From assembly GCF_000143535.2 (NCBI RefSeq), contig NC_037324.1:310001-374000 (forward strand): DNA of 64,000 bases, written 5' to 3'. Positions 24,421 to 35,915 of this stretch are shown here, one piece after another. The position numbers were made by a program, and so were the translations under genes. The DNA is from Botrytis cinerea B05.10. Taxonomy: Eukaryota > Ascomycota > Leotiomycetes > Helotiales > Sclerotiniaceae. Position 1 is the stretch's first letter. The number at the start of each line of letters is the position of its first letter. Under the pieces are notes generated by a model. The model made no database searches. It worked only from the letters and a program-made list of their open reading frames with translations, and was not told the origin of the DNA.

Positions 24421-26297
24421 ATGTCTGCCGCACAGCTTTTGAACCCAAAGGCGGAGTCCAGAGTATGATTTTTCCCATCCAAATTTGAGATGCAGCTGCT
24501 GATCTATAGTAGAGAAGAGGGGAAGCTTTGAAAGTCAATATCAGTGCAGGTGAAGGTTTACAAGATGTTTTAAAGTCAAACTTGGGTCCTATGGGAACCA
24601 TTAAAATGTTAGTTTTCCTCCTCCCACTGAGCCTAGAACATGCTAACATTTCCAAAGGTTGGTTGACGGTGCTGGAGCGGTATGAAAGTCTTCTTGATGC
24701 AACAACGAAATAATCTAATGATCGATCCGCAGATAAAACTCACAAAGGATGGAAACGTTCTGTTACGTGAAATGCAAATACAAAACCCTACGGCAGTCAT
24801 GATTGCACGAGCAGCAACCGCACAAGATGATATTTGTGGTGATGGCACAACCTCAGTTGTTCTTCTTGTTGGAGAGCTTTTGAAACAGGCAGATAGATAT
24901 ATTTCCGAAGGTTTACATCCCAGAATCATTACAGATGGATATGAGATTGCAAAGACAGAAGCGTTGAAGGTGGGTAGGATATCACATATTGGCGGGGTAA
25001 TACTGACACTTTGCAGTTCTTGGACACCTTCAAGATTGAGAAGGAAGTCGACCGCGAACTTTTACTTTGCGTTGCACGAACCTCCCTTTCTACAAAACTT
25101 AACCACACTTTGGCAGAAAAGCTCACCCCTGATATCGTCGATGCTGTCCTATCGATTTACCAAGCCCCGGCAAAACCTGATCTTCACATGGTCGAAATTA
25201 TGAAGATGCAACACAGAACCGCCTCAGAGACTCAGTTGATCCGAGGTCTTGCGTTAGATCACGGTGCTAGACATCCAGATATGCCAAAGAAGGTCGAGAA
25301 CGCATTTATTCTCAGCTTAAACGTCAGTTTGGAGTACGAGAAGTCCGAAATCAACTCCGGTTTCTACTATTCGAGCGCGGAACAAAGAGATAAACTCGTG
25401 GAGAGCGAACGCCGTTTTGTTGACGAGAAATTAAGAAAAATTGTTGAGTTAAAGAAGGAGGTTTGCGGAAACGACCCCAAGAAAGGCTTCGTTATTATCA
25501 ACCAGAAGGGTATTGATCCATTATCACTCGATGTCTTGGTCAAGAACGGAATCTTTGCTCTGAGAAGAGCTAAGCGAAGAAACATGGAAAGATTACAATT
25601 GATTTGTGGTGGTACAGCACAGAACAGTGTGGACGATTTAACCCCTGAAATCCTCGGATGGGCTGGAAACGTTTATGAGCATCAATTGGGAGAGGAGAAG
25701 TACACTTTCATCGAGGATGTAAAGGAGCCAAAATCTGTGACCCTTCTCATCAAGGGACCAAATCAACACACGATTACTCAAATCACCGATGCAGTCCGTG
25801 ATGGTCTTCGAAGTGTTTACAACATGATTGTAGACAAGAGCGTTGTACCAGGAGCTGGTGCTTTCCAGGTTGCTTGCGCAGCCCATTTGAACAGCGAAGC
25901 TTTCCGTAAGACTGTCAAGGGTAAGGCGAAGTGGGGTGTTCAAGCTTTTGCTGATGCCCTCCTCGTCATCCCTAAAACTTTGGCGGCAAATGCTGGTCAT
26001 GACATTCAAGATTCGCGTAAGTGGCATTTCCACCCTAACCTTATTCATCTCGCTAACATGTGCATCACAGTTGCTAGCTTACAGGACGAGCAAGCAGAAG
26101 GCAATATTGTTGGCCTTGATCTCAAGACTGGTGAACCTATGGACCCAGTCTTGGAGGGTGTATATGATTCCTTCCGCGTGCTGAGGAATTGTGTTGCATC
26201 GAGTTCTGGTATTGCGTCCAATCTTTTGCTCTGTGATGAATTGCTCAAGGCACGTCAAATGGGTAGAGCAAAGGGCCCGGGTGATATGGATGGATAA
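24421..26297 (+). CDS. CCT6: Chaperonin CCT (TRiC) zeta subunit
   Basis: Six exons (24421-24462, 24513-24607, 24658-24679, 24733-24969, 25017-26016, 26071-26297) give 540 aa, the normal length for CCT6. Exon 3 is a 22-nt micro-exon encoding the LVDGAGA part. Group II chaperonin motifs are present: [20 protein letters not shown], the ATP motif [19 protein letters not shown], and [11 protein letters not shown] near the C-terminal ATP site. Side-by-side features such as LNPKAES at the N-terminus and [11 protein letters not shown] identify zeta rather than another subunit. CCT is the cytosolic double-ring ATPase that folds actin, tubulin and WD proteins (established). Divergent from prenylcysteine oxidase. 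Confidence 0.96.
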
Positions 26298-27950
26298 AGT
26301 CATGAATAAAAGAAGCCTAATGATCATTTGTAACGACTTTATTGGGAAGGTAGATAAAATACATGCATGGTATTTTTATAGGTTGGCTTCTCATTTGTTT
26401 TGAGACGTAACTCTGTATAATATTACCGTATCTAGAGAGGTCATGTAGAGTGTTTACCATATTCATACCTAGGGAAATAGAGATGAAATGAATGATTTGA
26501 TGAAAACAATTGTTGTTGCTGTTGTTGCTGTTGTTGTTGTTATTATGTAATATAAAAGTTACTAGTTAGTAGTATGAAGTTTACAATAACAATGGTCCAA
26601 GAGAAGAGGATTTTCTCCGCATTTGCTGTCTTGGACATGATGGATAATTGTTTCGGATAAGGTCTGCCGCGCCAAGAAGTGGCAGTGGATGTTTTGGATG
26701 GTTTGCGGCATAGGTGGCCGTCTCCCGAAGTGGATGATCTGTGTGTGAGCTGTCTAAGTCTTTGACCTTGAGGAATTAATTGATTGCTTATTACTGCTAC
26801 TATCGTATGCGTGCGTGGGTGCATTGAGGAGTGATGCGAGGGTTGATGGGTTGACCTGATTTAAGAAGAAGAAGAAGAAGAAGAGGAATACCAATGAAAT
26901 GGATCTGATTTCCAGGAGTCGAGTTACAGGAGTTGGGGTTTCCAGAAATCGACATGAAGCGCACCACTTTATAAGAATATATATTAAAGGGGTGGAGATT
27001 AATTTGATGCTGGAATTCAGGGTTGTCTGCTTTTTTCCTTTTTCCTTTCTCCTCTCTCGCATTCTCGCTCTCGCGCTCTCTCTGTGGAAAATCGGGACCG
27101 AATTGGATTGTGAGGGATGGATCATTGGATGCCCCTCGTATTCGCCGGGTTGGACGGAAAGGGTCTTCTTCCTCCTCCCGGGTTTGGTTTGGCTGTCAGT
27201 TCGAGTGCTCCGTGGAAGAGTGGGAATGGGAATGGGAATGGGAGAAGAAGGGCAAAGATATTAATAGTTTCATCGCTCACTCCTTCACGGACAACGTGAA
27301 CATGCCATGTAGGCACTGGGAAGGAATCATATCATGGCGGCCCCTAAAGTTCCAGCTGATACACTCCCATCCCCACATCCAGATCTCCCTTTTCCTCATT
27401 TGTCACATTTCGACCTCTGGAGATCTCAGCGCCACAGGACAAACCTATCAAAAGCAATATTTATCTTGCCTTGAATGAGTCCGCCAGGTCCATCATCTCC
27501 ACTTGCTCCAATTGTCCTCGATGGCTCCACTGAACTCTAAAAGAACTATAACTAACGCCAAGAGCTACGGAGGTGCTCCTACAAGTAATGTAATGTAATG
27601 TAATGTAATGTAATGTAATGTAATGTGCGAGCAGTGGCTACAAAGTAGACAATCCCTCGCCCTCGAGGACCAAGGACTATACATTCGCACAACTGACGTT
27701 TCCTCTTCGACTGCAGCGCTCGTCACCAACATTCTTCAAGGGAAAAACACCTATGAAGAGTCGAAATCCTTGCCCTTACTTGTATCAATAGCTTGGAATC
27801 GTGATGAGGATACTATTGCTTCAAACCCTATTAACATTCATTTCACGCTGAACACGCGACACAACCTCTAACCCCCCCAAGTACCACCACTCGTTCTTTT
27901 CCAACTGCTGAATCTTCTGGTCGAGAGACCACGAAGTCGCATTTCGCATC
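26298..27950. other. Long intergenic region with simple repeats
   Basis: Contains a GTTGTTGCT-type run near 26510-26540, a GAA run near 26866-26883, a GGAATG run near 27225-27240, and about eight tandem TAATG units at roughly 27585-27627. No convincing coding frame; the last part presumably holds the promoter and 5' UTR of the mannosidase gene. Confidence 0.5.
27585..27627. repeat. TAATG pentanucleotide tandem repeat
   Basis: Around eight perfect tandem copies of TAATG lie about 325 bp upstream of the mannosidase start codon. Read directly. Confidence 0.9.
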
Positions 27951-30900
27951 ATGTTGCGAATTCGCAGATACCGCGCTCTTCTTATTTTTGCCGTCTTCAT
28001 AACTGCCATCCTCGTTCGATTTACACATATAAGGGATTGGGAAAGCTATACTACAGGAGGCCCTGTCGATATCCCCGACTCGAAATTTGCATCAGAGAAG
28101 GGAGAACCATACACATACGCACCAAATGGAGGACATCCCATTGCACCGGAAACTCTGAAAGAACAGCCAGAAGAGCCATTGAAGCCGGCAGAGGAAGAAA
28201 TTAAACCGGCACCAAAAGCAGCCCAAAAGACACTCTCCACAACTAGCAGTACATCGACTACCTCGAACGTTATTGCGATTCAAACAATAGATACAACTGT
28301 GCCGAAATACACTCTTCCGGACAGGAAGCCACCAACCCAAGGAGTCTACGAGGATCCAGGCTTTGAAGATCTTCATCCAATTGCGCCTGATGGAAGACAG
28401 GACTTTCCTGCGTTCTCAGCAGCACCGACCACAATTCACTGGTCCAAGCAAGCAGAACACTTCCCGGTACCGACTGAAAGTATTATCAACCTGCCAACTG
28501 GTGTGCCAATTTCAATTCCCAGGATCCAACATGTTTTCAATGATGAGACAACGGACGCAAAAATCACTCGGGAGAAGAGGCAAAATAAAGTCAAGGAGGA
28601 ATTCTTGAGGTCATGGAAAGGTTACAAGAAGTTTGCATGGGGTCACGATGAACTTTCCCCTGTATCAACTAAATTTCGAGATCCATTCTGCGGATGGGCA
28701 GCAACTTTGGTGGATGGTTTGGACACTTTATGGATTATGGGATTTCATGACGAATTCGAGGAGGCCGTTAAAGCTGTTGGAAAGATTGATTTCACCACCA
28801 CGCCAAGGATGGAGATACCAGTATTTGAAACTACCATTCGATATCTCGGTGGTCTTCTAGCTGCATATGATGTGAGTGGAGGAAAATTTCAGGTTCTCTT
28901 GGATAAAGCTACGGAACTGGCGGAGATATTAATGGGCGCTTTTGATACCCCAAACAGGATGCCGGTACTCCACTATCGATGGAAACCAGTCTTTGCATCT
29001 CAACCCCATCGTGCCAGTTCGAGATCTAATTTGGCAGAACTGGGATCACTGTCTATGGAATTCACTCGTCTTGCTCAACTTACAGGGGAACAACGTTACT
29101 ATGATGCTGTAGCTCGAGTCACCATCGCTCTGTCGGAATGGCAAGATCGTAACACGACTCATATTCCTGGAGTTTTCACAGAAGATGTCGATGCTTCAGG
29201 CTGTAATCGTACGGCCACCATGAAGAGAGAGAAGGAGAAATTAGAGGCTTCAATGGCAAAGGAAAACGCTGTTAGTAATTCGAAGACAACAACGCTCTTG
29301 GAAGAATCACCTGAAGGATACCAGCCACCTTCACCAGAGAACGTAAAGGAGCCCAAGCCAAAGAAGAACCCCACCTCCGAAGAAAAGATTTTGGAGATGC
29401 AAGTCCTTCCGGGTGAGCCTGGAAAGGCTCGTATTAAGGGCTGGGAGGAAGGAGGTGTGATGAAGAGAGATCTGGAAGAACCGGCATCGACTGGCTCGAC
29501 TACGGTATCTTCACCGCCTGCGGCAGCAGAAGGTCTTCTTCCAGTGAGTAAAACTGGAAGCATTGGTCTTAGTCATAAGTTTGCGCCAGACCTCCCAATA
29601 GTTGGTGCATCGAGTGAGTGGGACTGCGTCAAGCAAGGGTTGGAGTCGTATACCATTCACGGTAGACAGAAGTTTTCGATGGGTGGTGGACAAGATTCCA
29701 CGTATGAGTATTATCCAAAGGTACGTGTTGACTTTTACAAAATTCTTCTACATAACTAATACAATTACAGCAATACATGCTTTTGGGTGGTCTTGATGAA
29801 GTGTATAAAAAATTGTACATGAAGACCATCCCTGCCATACGGGAGCATATGCTCTTTCGACCAATGCTTCCAGGAAATGACGACATTCTTATCTCTGGAA
29901 AAGTCACGAGCAATGGCATACCGGAAGAAAATCTATTGATTCCAGAGATTACACATCTAACATGTTTCATTGGAGGTATGGTTGGAATGAGTGCGAAGAT
30001 TTTCGGTATCGAAGGAGATCTCGAGATTGCAAAGAAACTTACAGATGGTTGCGTTTGGGCGTATGGTGCAACTCCATCGGGAATTATGCCCGAAGGATCA
30101 GAAGTTATTGCATGTGAGAGTGTTGAGAATTGCGCTTGGAACCAAACCCTCTATTATGAACGCTTAGACACTTCGGCAGCCTACAGAGATGCGAATCTTA
30201 AGGAGTATATCGAAAACAAGGAGAGACTTGATGCCGAAGCAGAGGAGATGAGTTTGAATCCCACCGACGCTGCACGTGAGCAGAACGCGTTGGCGAAAGC
30301 AGAGGCTGTTGGCGGACCTCAAGGATACGTTAGTCATAAAGATACTCCTTCTCTAGCAAAAGACTCAGCGGAGACAAAACCCGATGAAGCAAGTGCCTTT
30401 AAACCAAAGGATGAACCTGCATCGCTCACAAAACGCCAAACCGGTGCCGCTGATGGTCCCGAAAAGGAGGATATGTTCAAGCTGAAATCTGCAAACACAG
30501 AAAAGGAGCTAGAAAGTATGGCTGGAGGTCGTGAATTGGAAAAGGGCACCAAATCACAAAAACCACTTCCTGCAGAAACATTGCCAGATCCTTTACGCCC
30601 ACTTTCTCACAAGGAATATGTTGAAAGTCGTATTAAGCAAGAATCACTACCACCTGGATTTACAAGTGTACATGCCAGGAAATACATTCTCAGGTAAATT
30701 GTCACCCAAATCATTGTTTGGATAAAATACTAACATTTATATCCAGACCCGAAGCCATTGAATCTGTCTGGTACATGTACCGTATCACGGGTGATAAGAG
30801 CTGGCAAGAGAAAGGTTGGAAGATGTTCGAAGCAGTCATCAAAGCAACATCCACTGAGTTTGGTCATTCAGCTATCGTTGATGTTACAGCTGAAGAAACG

Positions 30901-31044
30901 TATCAATTGGATGAGATGGAAAGTTTTTGGTTGGCGGAGACGCTTAAATATTTTTATCTACTTTTCTCGACGCCAGACGTTATCAGTCTTGATGAGTGGG
31001 TTTTGAATACGGAAGCACATCCTTTCAAGAGACCTACTGCCTAG
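27951..31044 (+). CDS. Class I alpha-1,2-mannosidase (GH47), type II membrane protein
   Basis: Exons 27951-29720, 29771-30693 and 30747-31044 give 996 aa. A short basic N-terminus and one hydrophobic segment (about residues 9-23) predict a type II ER/Golgi anchor, followed by a Pro/Lys/Glu stalk. GH47 motifs are [24 protein letters not shown] (acidic Glu at about 293), the DSTYEYYPK catalytic-Asp region (about 582), [17 protein letters not shown] and the Ca2+-binding C-terminal NTEAHPF. The family trims alpha-1,2 mannose from N-glycans in ER folding and quality control or the Golgi (established). Unlike the ~500-600-aa enzymes it carries two low-complexity Lys/Glu/Pro inserts inside the catalytic barrel, about 424-555 and 731-885. 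It may be closest to Mnl2-type enzymes; this is uncertain. Confidence 0.9.
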
Positions 31045-31905
31045 GGAATGTTAAAAGTTGGCTATAGGATAGAGCATAGATATGCTTTTGGGTCATACAA
31101 AAATGGTTTGGCATTGGGAGTTTAGTGGGTCTGGTCTGGATTTCTGGGTGTGGATTTTTATTGTGTGGGCATGATGGGACCGCATCCACATTTTGTTTTG
31201 TACAATGATATGGACATGGTGAAAGGGGTACAGAATCAGTGTCGGTTACGTATGCGTATGCGCATGGATTGGAATGAAATTACATTCAGTATACATACCT
31301 ACTTGGAGACGAGACTCTTGGGCGATTGTATGCAAGGACATATGAATCTCGAATGGCGTTTGGAGATCTTGATGGCGTGTTCATGGTTTTGGTCTTGTTT
31401 GGAGAGACGGGGAAGGGAAGGTGAGATGAGATGGGATGGGCTGGGAGGATATGAGTAGGAGAATGGGATGAAGAATGAGAATGGAATGAGAATGGAGCTT
31501 GGATAAGATGGGAAGGTAATACGCCTAGATGAGTAGGAAGATAGGTATAGACAGACAACCAACCAGCCAACCGATCAATCAATATTGTTATCCAAGTCGA
31601 TTTGGAACCCCTTGCCAGAGAGATGGATGTGAATGAGAGAAAACACAAATCAATAGATATAAAGTAGACGAGTTGAAATCAAGCTTTGTGGAGATGGATT
31701 TTGGGTAGGTATATTAGAGGTGAGTTGGTGATGTTTGTGTTTATCCTTGTTAATGAGGAAGTTGAGGAAGATGAGGAAATGTCCAAATACTTTGGTTCAC
31801 TATGATTGTTATCGTTCTTGATCATTATCATCTATGGGAAGCTAAGCACTTGTATAAGGAAGCACTAGCGCCTGTTAGCTAACACAGTCCAACGGTGCAA
31901 ATCCT
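31045..31905. other. Intergenic region downstream of mannosidase
   Basis: The 3' flank with GATGG/GAGAATGG-type simple runs near 31410-31510. It includes the first copy of a dispersed direct repeat (31809-31883). No gene is seen before the CorA-like remnant. Confidence 0.45.
31809..31883 (+). repeat. Dispersed ~76-bp direct repeat, copy A
   Basis: Resembles 41694-41770 in the same orientation (roughly three-quarters identical by eye), with shared cores GTTCTTGAT and CTAGCGCCT followed by TAGCTAAC. The two copies bracket the accessory segment with the CorA-like, P450, methyltransferase and NRPS-like genes. Confidence 0.55.
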
Positions 31906-33306
31906 CTACAGGAGGATAACGAGGGTCTTTTTGATCCGTTTGCCGGAAACTACATCCGTGGATGGGGCATAAATAACCAGATGGGGAAAAACTCCATTAT
32001 TCCAGGGTGGTCTCATACTGGGGGCAGTATCATGATAAAAGCTCGTGGATAAGTAAGTCAGATAAAATCTTGGATAATCTGATTTGATATTGACGGGTGC
32101 GTCTTAGCGGTTCTTCTTGTTGATTCGCTACAGACTTACCTTCTACCCATAAAGCCTCATTTGAGAGACCCTCATCAAAATGCAATCTATTTCTTCGAAG
32201 ACAATCAAAATACCGGATATGAGAATCCTTGGTATCGGCATGTTCTGGTGGATCCGCTTAACTTGTGTCCGATGGAAACGAATCGCGAGTCTATGTTTGA
32301 TTTTCTTACAGCAGCACACAAGGAATCTACCTAAGTATGAGTACTCGGAGAATCCTTTCTCAGAAACAGTCCATGCACGCAATTTCGTACGCGTAGCGTG
32401 GGGAGCCACGGTAGATCGTAGAAGTCGCGCCTCTCATCTCATGGAATCCAGAGGCCAGAAACTTGGCAGGTCGCTTGAGGCTATAAGACTCCATGACCGC
32501 AGGGGTTGTTGAAGGTTATCAAAGTCTAATCTCAGAAAGGATATGTGTGCAATACGTTAGAAAACATGTTGCGGGAATCATGCGGGCACTTCAGTACGAT
32601 TTGGACTCTTCTCGTTTGAACAGCCGCAGGTGTCAGACATGGAAAGGCAGTAGCATAGAAGGGATGGAATAGGAAAGTAGCGTTTGGAGATTCCTGGAAA
32701 CGGAGCTCGAGGTCGCCGAGGTGCAGATAAATCTACGCGTGGAGGAGCACGCTCAACGCCCTGCACTAAACGAGGCGTACGAAAATAGAGCTCAGAAATT
32801 TGAGACTATCAACTAAATGATGGCTGCTAATAGATAGGCACGAAGTACTGGTCGATTGACTAAAATTGCGACAGCTGTGGTTCCCTCAACGGTCGTGGCA
32901 TCGATCTTCTCCATGCATGGGTGGAAACTTCGCGGCGGGTGAAAAAGTCTTTCCTATCTACTGGGCAATTTCTTTGCCAGTAACTTTTGCACTGCTTATT
33001 TGGGTTTTGCGTGAAGAAATTTCGAAAGCTTGGCCAAGGTTGATGGTTCGTAGAAGACTTATTGTTAAAGAACATGAGTCTGATGGCTCGGAATCCGAAA
33101 CTAGCGATCGTGAATCAGACGGCACAAACGCAAAACGAAACTGGCGGAAGTTTCTGAGGAGAAGAAGCAGAGGGGCTAGAGCCGATGAGGAGAAAGGGAT
33201 AGAGTCACATTCAATTGGAGAACGGTATTCTCAAACGGCAAGATTAGATTCGACTATTCCGGCCGGCAGCGGGCCCTTGGAAATGACAAGGCCAAATTCA
33301 ATTTGA
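31906..33306 (+). pseudogene. CorA-like Mg2+ transporter pseudogene
   Basis: Coding-like segments run along the plus strand in changing frames. 32089-32331 is open and ends at a TAA (32332-32334). A shifted segment then runs to about 32512, followed by another frame with stops at 32670 (TAG), 32814 (TAA) and 32835 (TAG). The last part matches the two-helix end of fungal CorA-like proteins: LTKIATAVVPSTVVASIFSM, then GGNFAAG (a GMN-like loop position), then IYWAISLPVTFALLIWVL and a basic/acidic cytoplasmic tail ending at 33306. A tandem CATGCATG at 32912-32919 adds 4 bp exactly at the loop and breaks the frame. The upstream part (31906-32052) is protein-like but less surely the same gene. Family assignment rests mainly on the membrane region. 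Confidence 0.7.
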
Positions 33307-34257
33307 TCGGAAAATGGTTCTTTTAAAACGGCGGCAAAGACGAGTTCAATTGCTGCGGAATAAGAATCTTCTATTGTCCCGAAAAATCTCGAGACGAAGA
33401 AAAGTCATCCCTTCTGGTATTATTAAGCAAAATTGACAAAGATTCAAAGTCATTCATTCTTTCAGGAGATGATCTCTTGTTAGTTCGGTGTATTTATGAT
33501 TTTATAGTGCTTGATTGATCGATTGGCTGTTCTGCCGTTAAGAAGTTTCGCCAATCGTGTCAGGCATGGAGACAATGGAATGGATTTGTCTTGCTAAAAG
33601 AGAAGAAGGCTTTTTTTTATTTTTTTTTTTAGTTTCCTTTTTCTTCACATTCGCAATTGCATTTTAATCAATGAGCGCCTGATAGTTAATATATCGATAC
33701 AATACAAGTCATGGAACCCGGAATTTAAAACTTGGGCTCACAATATTGTGACGTTTACTCGTCTACATTGTAAGGATAATCGCTCGCTCAATGTGCCTAG
33801 CTATTTTAAATACACCTCAAAAGTGACAACGCATGACGCAATCAGCAACTTGAACCTGATTCGATATTCCTGTAGATGGTTCATCCTCTTTGGCGTCCTC
33901 AGCTGATGATATGGGACATAGAGCATGGAAAGTTCTGTGTTAGGCTGGAATGATCATACACTGTCATGTGGTGCGAAGTGGGAACAGAATGAGGATGAGA
34001 TTACTAGTATTTTTCCTGAATCTGGACATGAGTTGAGAGAACCCTTGAAGCCCAAGATCTCAACAGCTAGATCATGGGATAGCTTCTGAAGACTATATAT
34101 AGCATTATGGTAGTAGCACTGGGGAGACCTTCTCGGTTATTAATTTAGGTCGACCGGATTTTTCTCCAAATCAAACCCCTTCGATATAACACAGAGACAC
34201 ATATAACTTGGCCTCAGAAGCCATCTCAGCCGATATCTCACAATCTAATGTCCCTTC
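33307..34257. other. Intergenic region, CorA-like remnant to P450 remnant
   Basis: The 3' flanks of two converging remnants. Contains a T-rich run near 33610-33630. No coding frame recognised. Confidence 0.45.
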
Positions 34258-35431
34258 TCATTTCCAAACCACAATACGAATACCCTTGCTCTCCTTCTTA
34301 GGATAGGGAACAAATCTATCAGCGACCATCTCAACATCCGTCTTATCTGTCTGATAGAGTTCCAATCAACCCTCGTCTCCTTTATCCTCTCTGCATCCAA
34401 ATCTCCGCCAGAGAGATGCAAGCATCAAATACAATTCTGCATATGCAAGTTGAATACCAAGATATTGTCTTGAACCGTGAGAAAATGACATAAGATTGCG
34501 TTTTCGGCTTGGATCTTCGATGAAACGATCTAGGTTGCAGACGAGAGGGTTGTGGAATTTTTTTTTTTTTGCTTGAGGTGGATTAAGGGGGCTGTCATAC
34601 CTACATTGGTCTAATTGGGTTATTGAGCTGTTAAATTTGTGAATTCTAATAACTCACACCTGCGGGAATAAGCCAGACTTTCTTTCCATCGTCGAATTTC
34701 ATAATTTGGTCGGGTGCGTTCCTTGTTTGTCGATTGCTTGTGCCCATTGCTATTCGAAGAACTTCTTGGATTAGAGCACTTAGATATGGAAGCTGTTCCA
34801 TGTCTTTGAGAATCGGTTCGGTTGAAGGATCTAGAAGAGTTGTCTTTAATTCGGCTCGTGGTCTAATCAGAACATTCGGATTGGACAACAGGTGGAAAGT
34901 TAACTTCTGGGAGAGATTTTTCTAAAAAAAAACGGTTAGATCATTTTGTGCGTTCTATAGCTACGTACGCTTAAATCCAACGAAGTTGTTTCCGTTCCAG
35001 AAATCGCCATATTTCGAGCCTCGTCAAGAAGTCTTGATCGTTGTTTTTCGATTTCGGGAAGTTTGCTAGCGTTTATTTCGTCGAACAATGTCTTGGCATT
35101 CTTTTCTTCTTGATGAGAAACTGCTCTAGCTCTACTGGCTTTATCTACATTGGTTAGCAGCTCCTGTAGGGCTTGGTAGAAGTTGCATTATGATTTGGTG
35201 GTACGTTTACATACCTGCTTGAACTCGACGAATTTGTTTCCCCCAGGGTTCATAATCTGGCGCGAGATCGTGGGAATGATATTGATCATAGGAATAAACC
35301 ATGAGAGCTGCACCGCCAATGGACCAAATTTGTGAAAGCCATCCATCTAAGCTCAGTTAGAATGTAAGTTCGCTGCTCATGACTACCATCAACTTACCAT
35401 ATAATAAAATGCAGCATTGAAATTCGGCGCC
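34258..35431 (-). pseudogene. Cytochrome P450 pseudogene, 5'-truncated
   Basis: Reading down the minus strand, the remnant starts abruptly at about 35431 with NFNAAFYYM, so roughly the first third of a P450 is missing. Plausible introns then join MDGFHKFGPL, the I-helix ISGTETTS (A/G-G-x-D/E-T-T/S type), the K-helix EVLR (ExxR) and the heme region FSHGSRQYLGIQLA. The invariant heme-ligand Cys of FxxGxRxCxG is Tyr here (TAT at 34462-34464), and a TGA (34376-34378) interrupts the C-terminal segment, which otherwise runs to 34258. Truncation, loss of the heme ligand and the stop each point to a dead gene. It resembles fungal secondary-metabolism P450s (trichodiene-oxygenase-like class, inference). 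It is divergent from the methyltransferase remnant. Confidence 0.85.
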
Positions 35432-35915
35432 CTAGTAAAGAGGTATCTTGAGTTTCACGTAGATGAGTTTCTTGAAGTAGCAAAAACAGTGATGTTTTAC
35501 TTTGTTTGTTGGTATATTCAGTGTATATCTACCATTATTTGACAAAGTAGACTGGTGTTCCTCCTTTCAGCTATGATTGCACCAACAGCACGTCGCAGTG
35601 TTTTACATGCCAGATAGCCACTCTACGTGATCAGAAATTATACAGACGTTTTGAAGTTTTGGGAAATATCGGAATCCACATTTGGCAATCTTGTTACTCC
35701 GAGTAACATGTTACAAATATGTAACACGGGATTTATCAATTATACTGTGTATTTCGATTTCCTGTTACATAAGCTTAGACGTCCTCAAAGAGTCCTACTT
35801 AAATACCAAAGTCATCAAATTCCCCGCGGGTATCTACTACCAGTAGAATCGTTTCTCCAGTCTCATCAAGGTCAGTTGCAGAAATATCTCAATTGACACA
35901 AAGAAACCAATCACA
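35432..35915. other. Gap between P450 and methyltransferase remnants
   Basis: Probably the former divergent promoter plus the deletion point of the P450. An 89-codon open frame (35627-35896) runs up to the methyltransferase ATG but has no recognisable domain and is not called. Confidence 0.4.

Noticed and set aside
32180..32512. 110-codon plus-strand frame as an intact gene
   Set aside because: Its first half is out of frame with a better coding segment; only its second half is protein-like, fitting a frameshifted CorA-like remnant.
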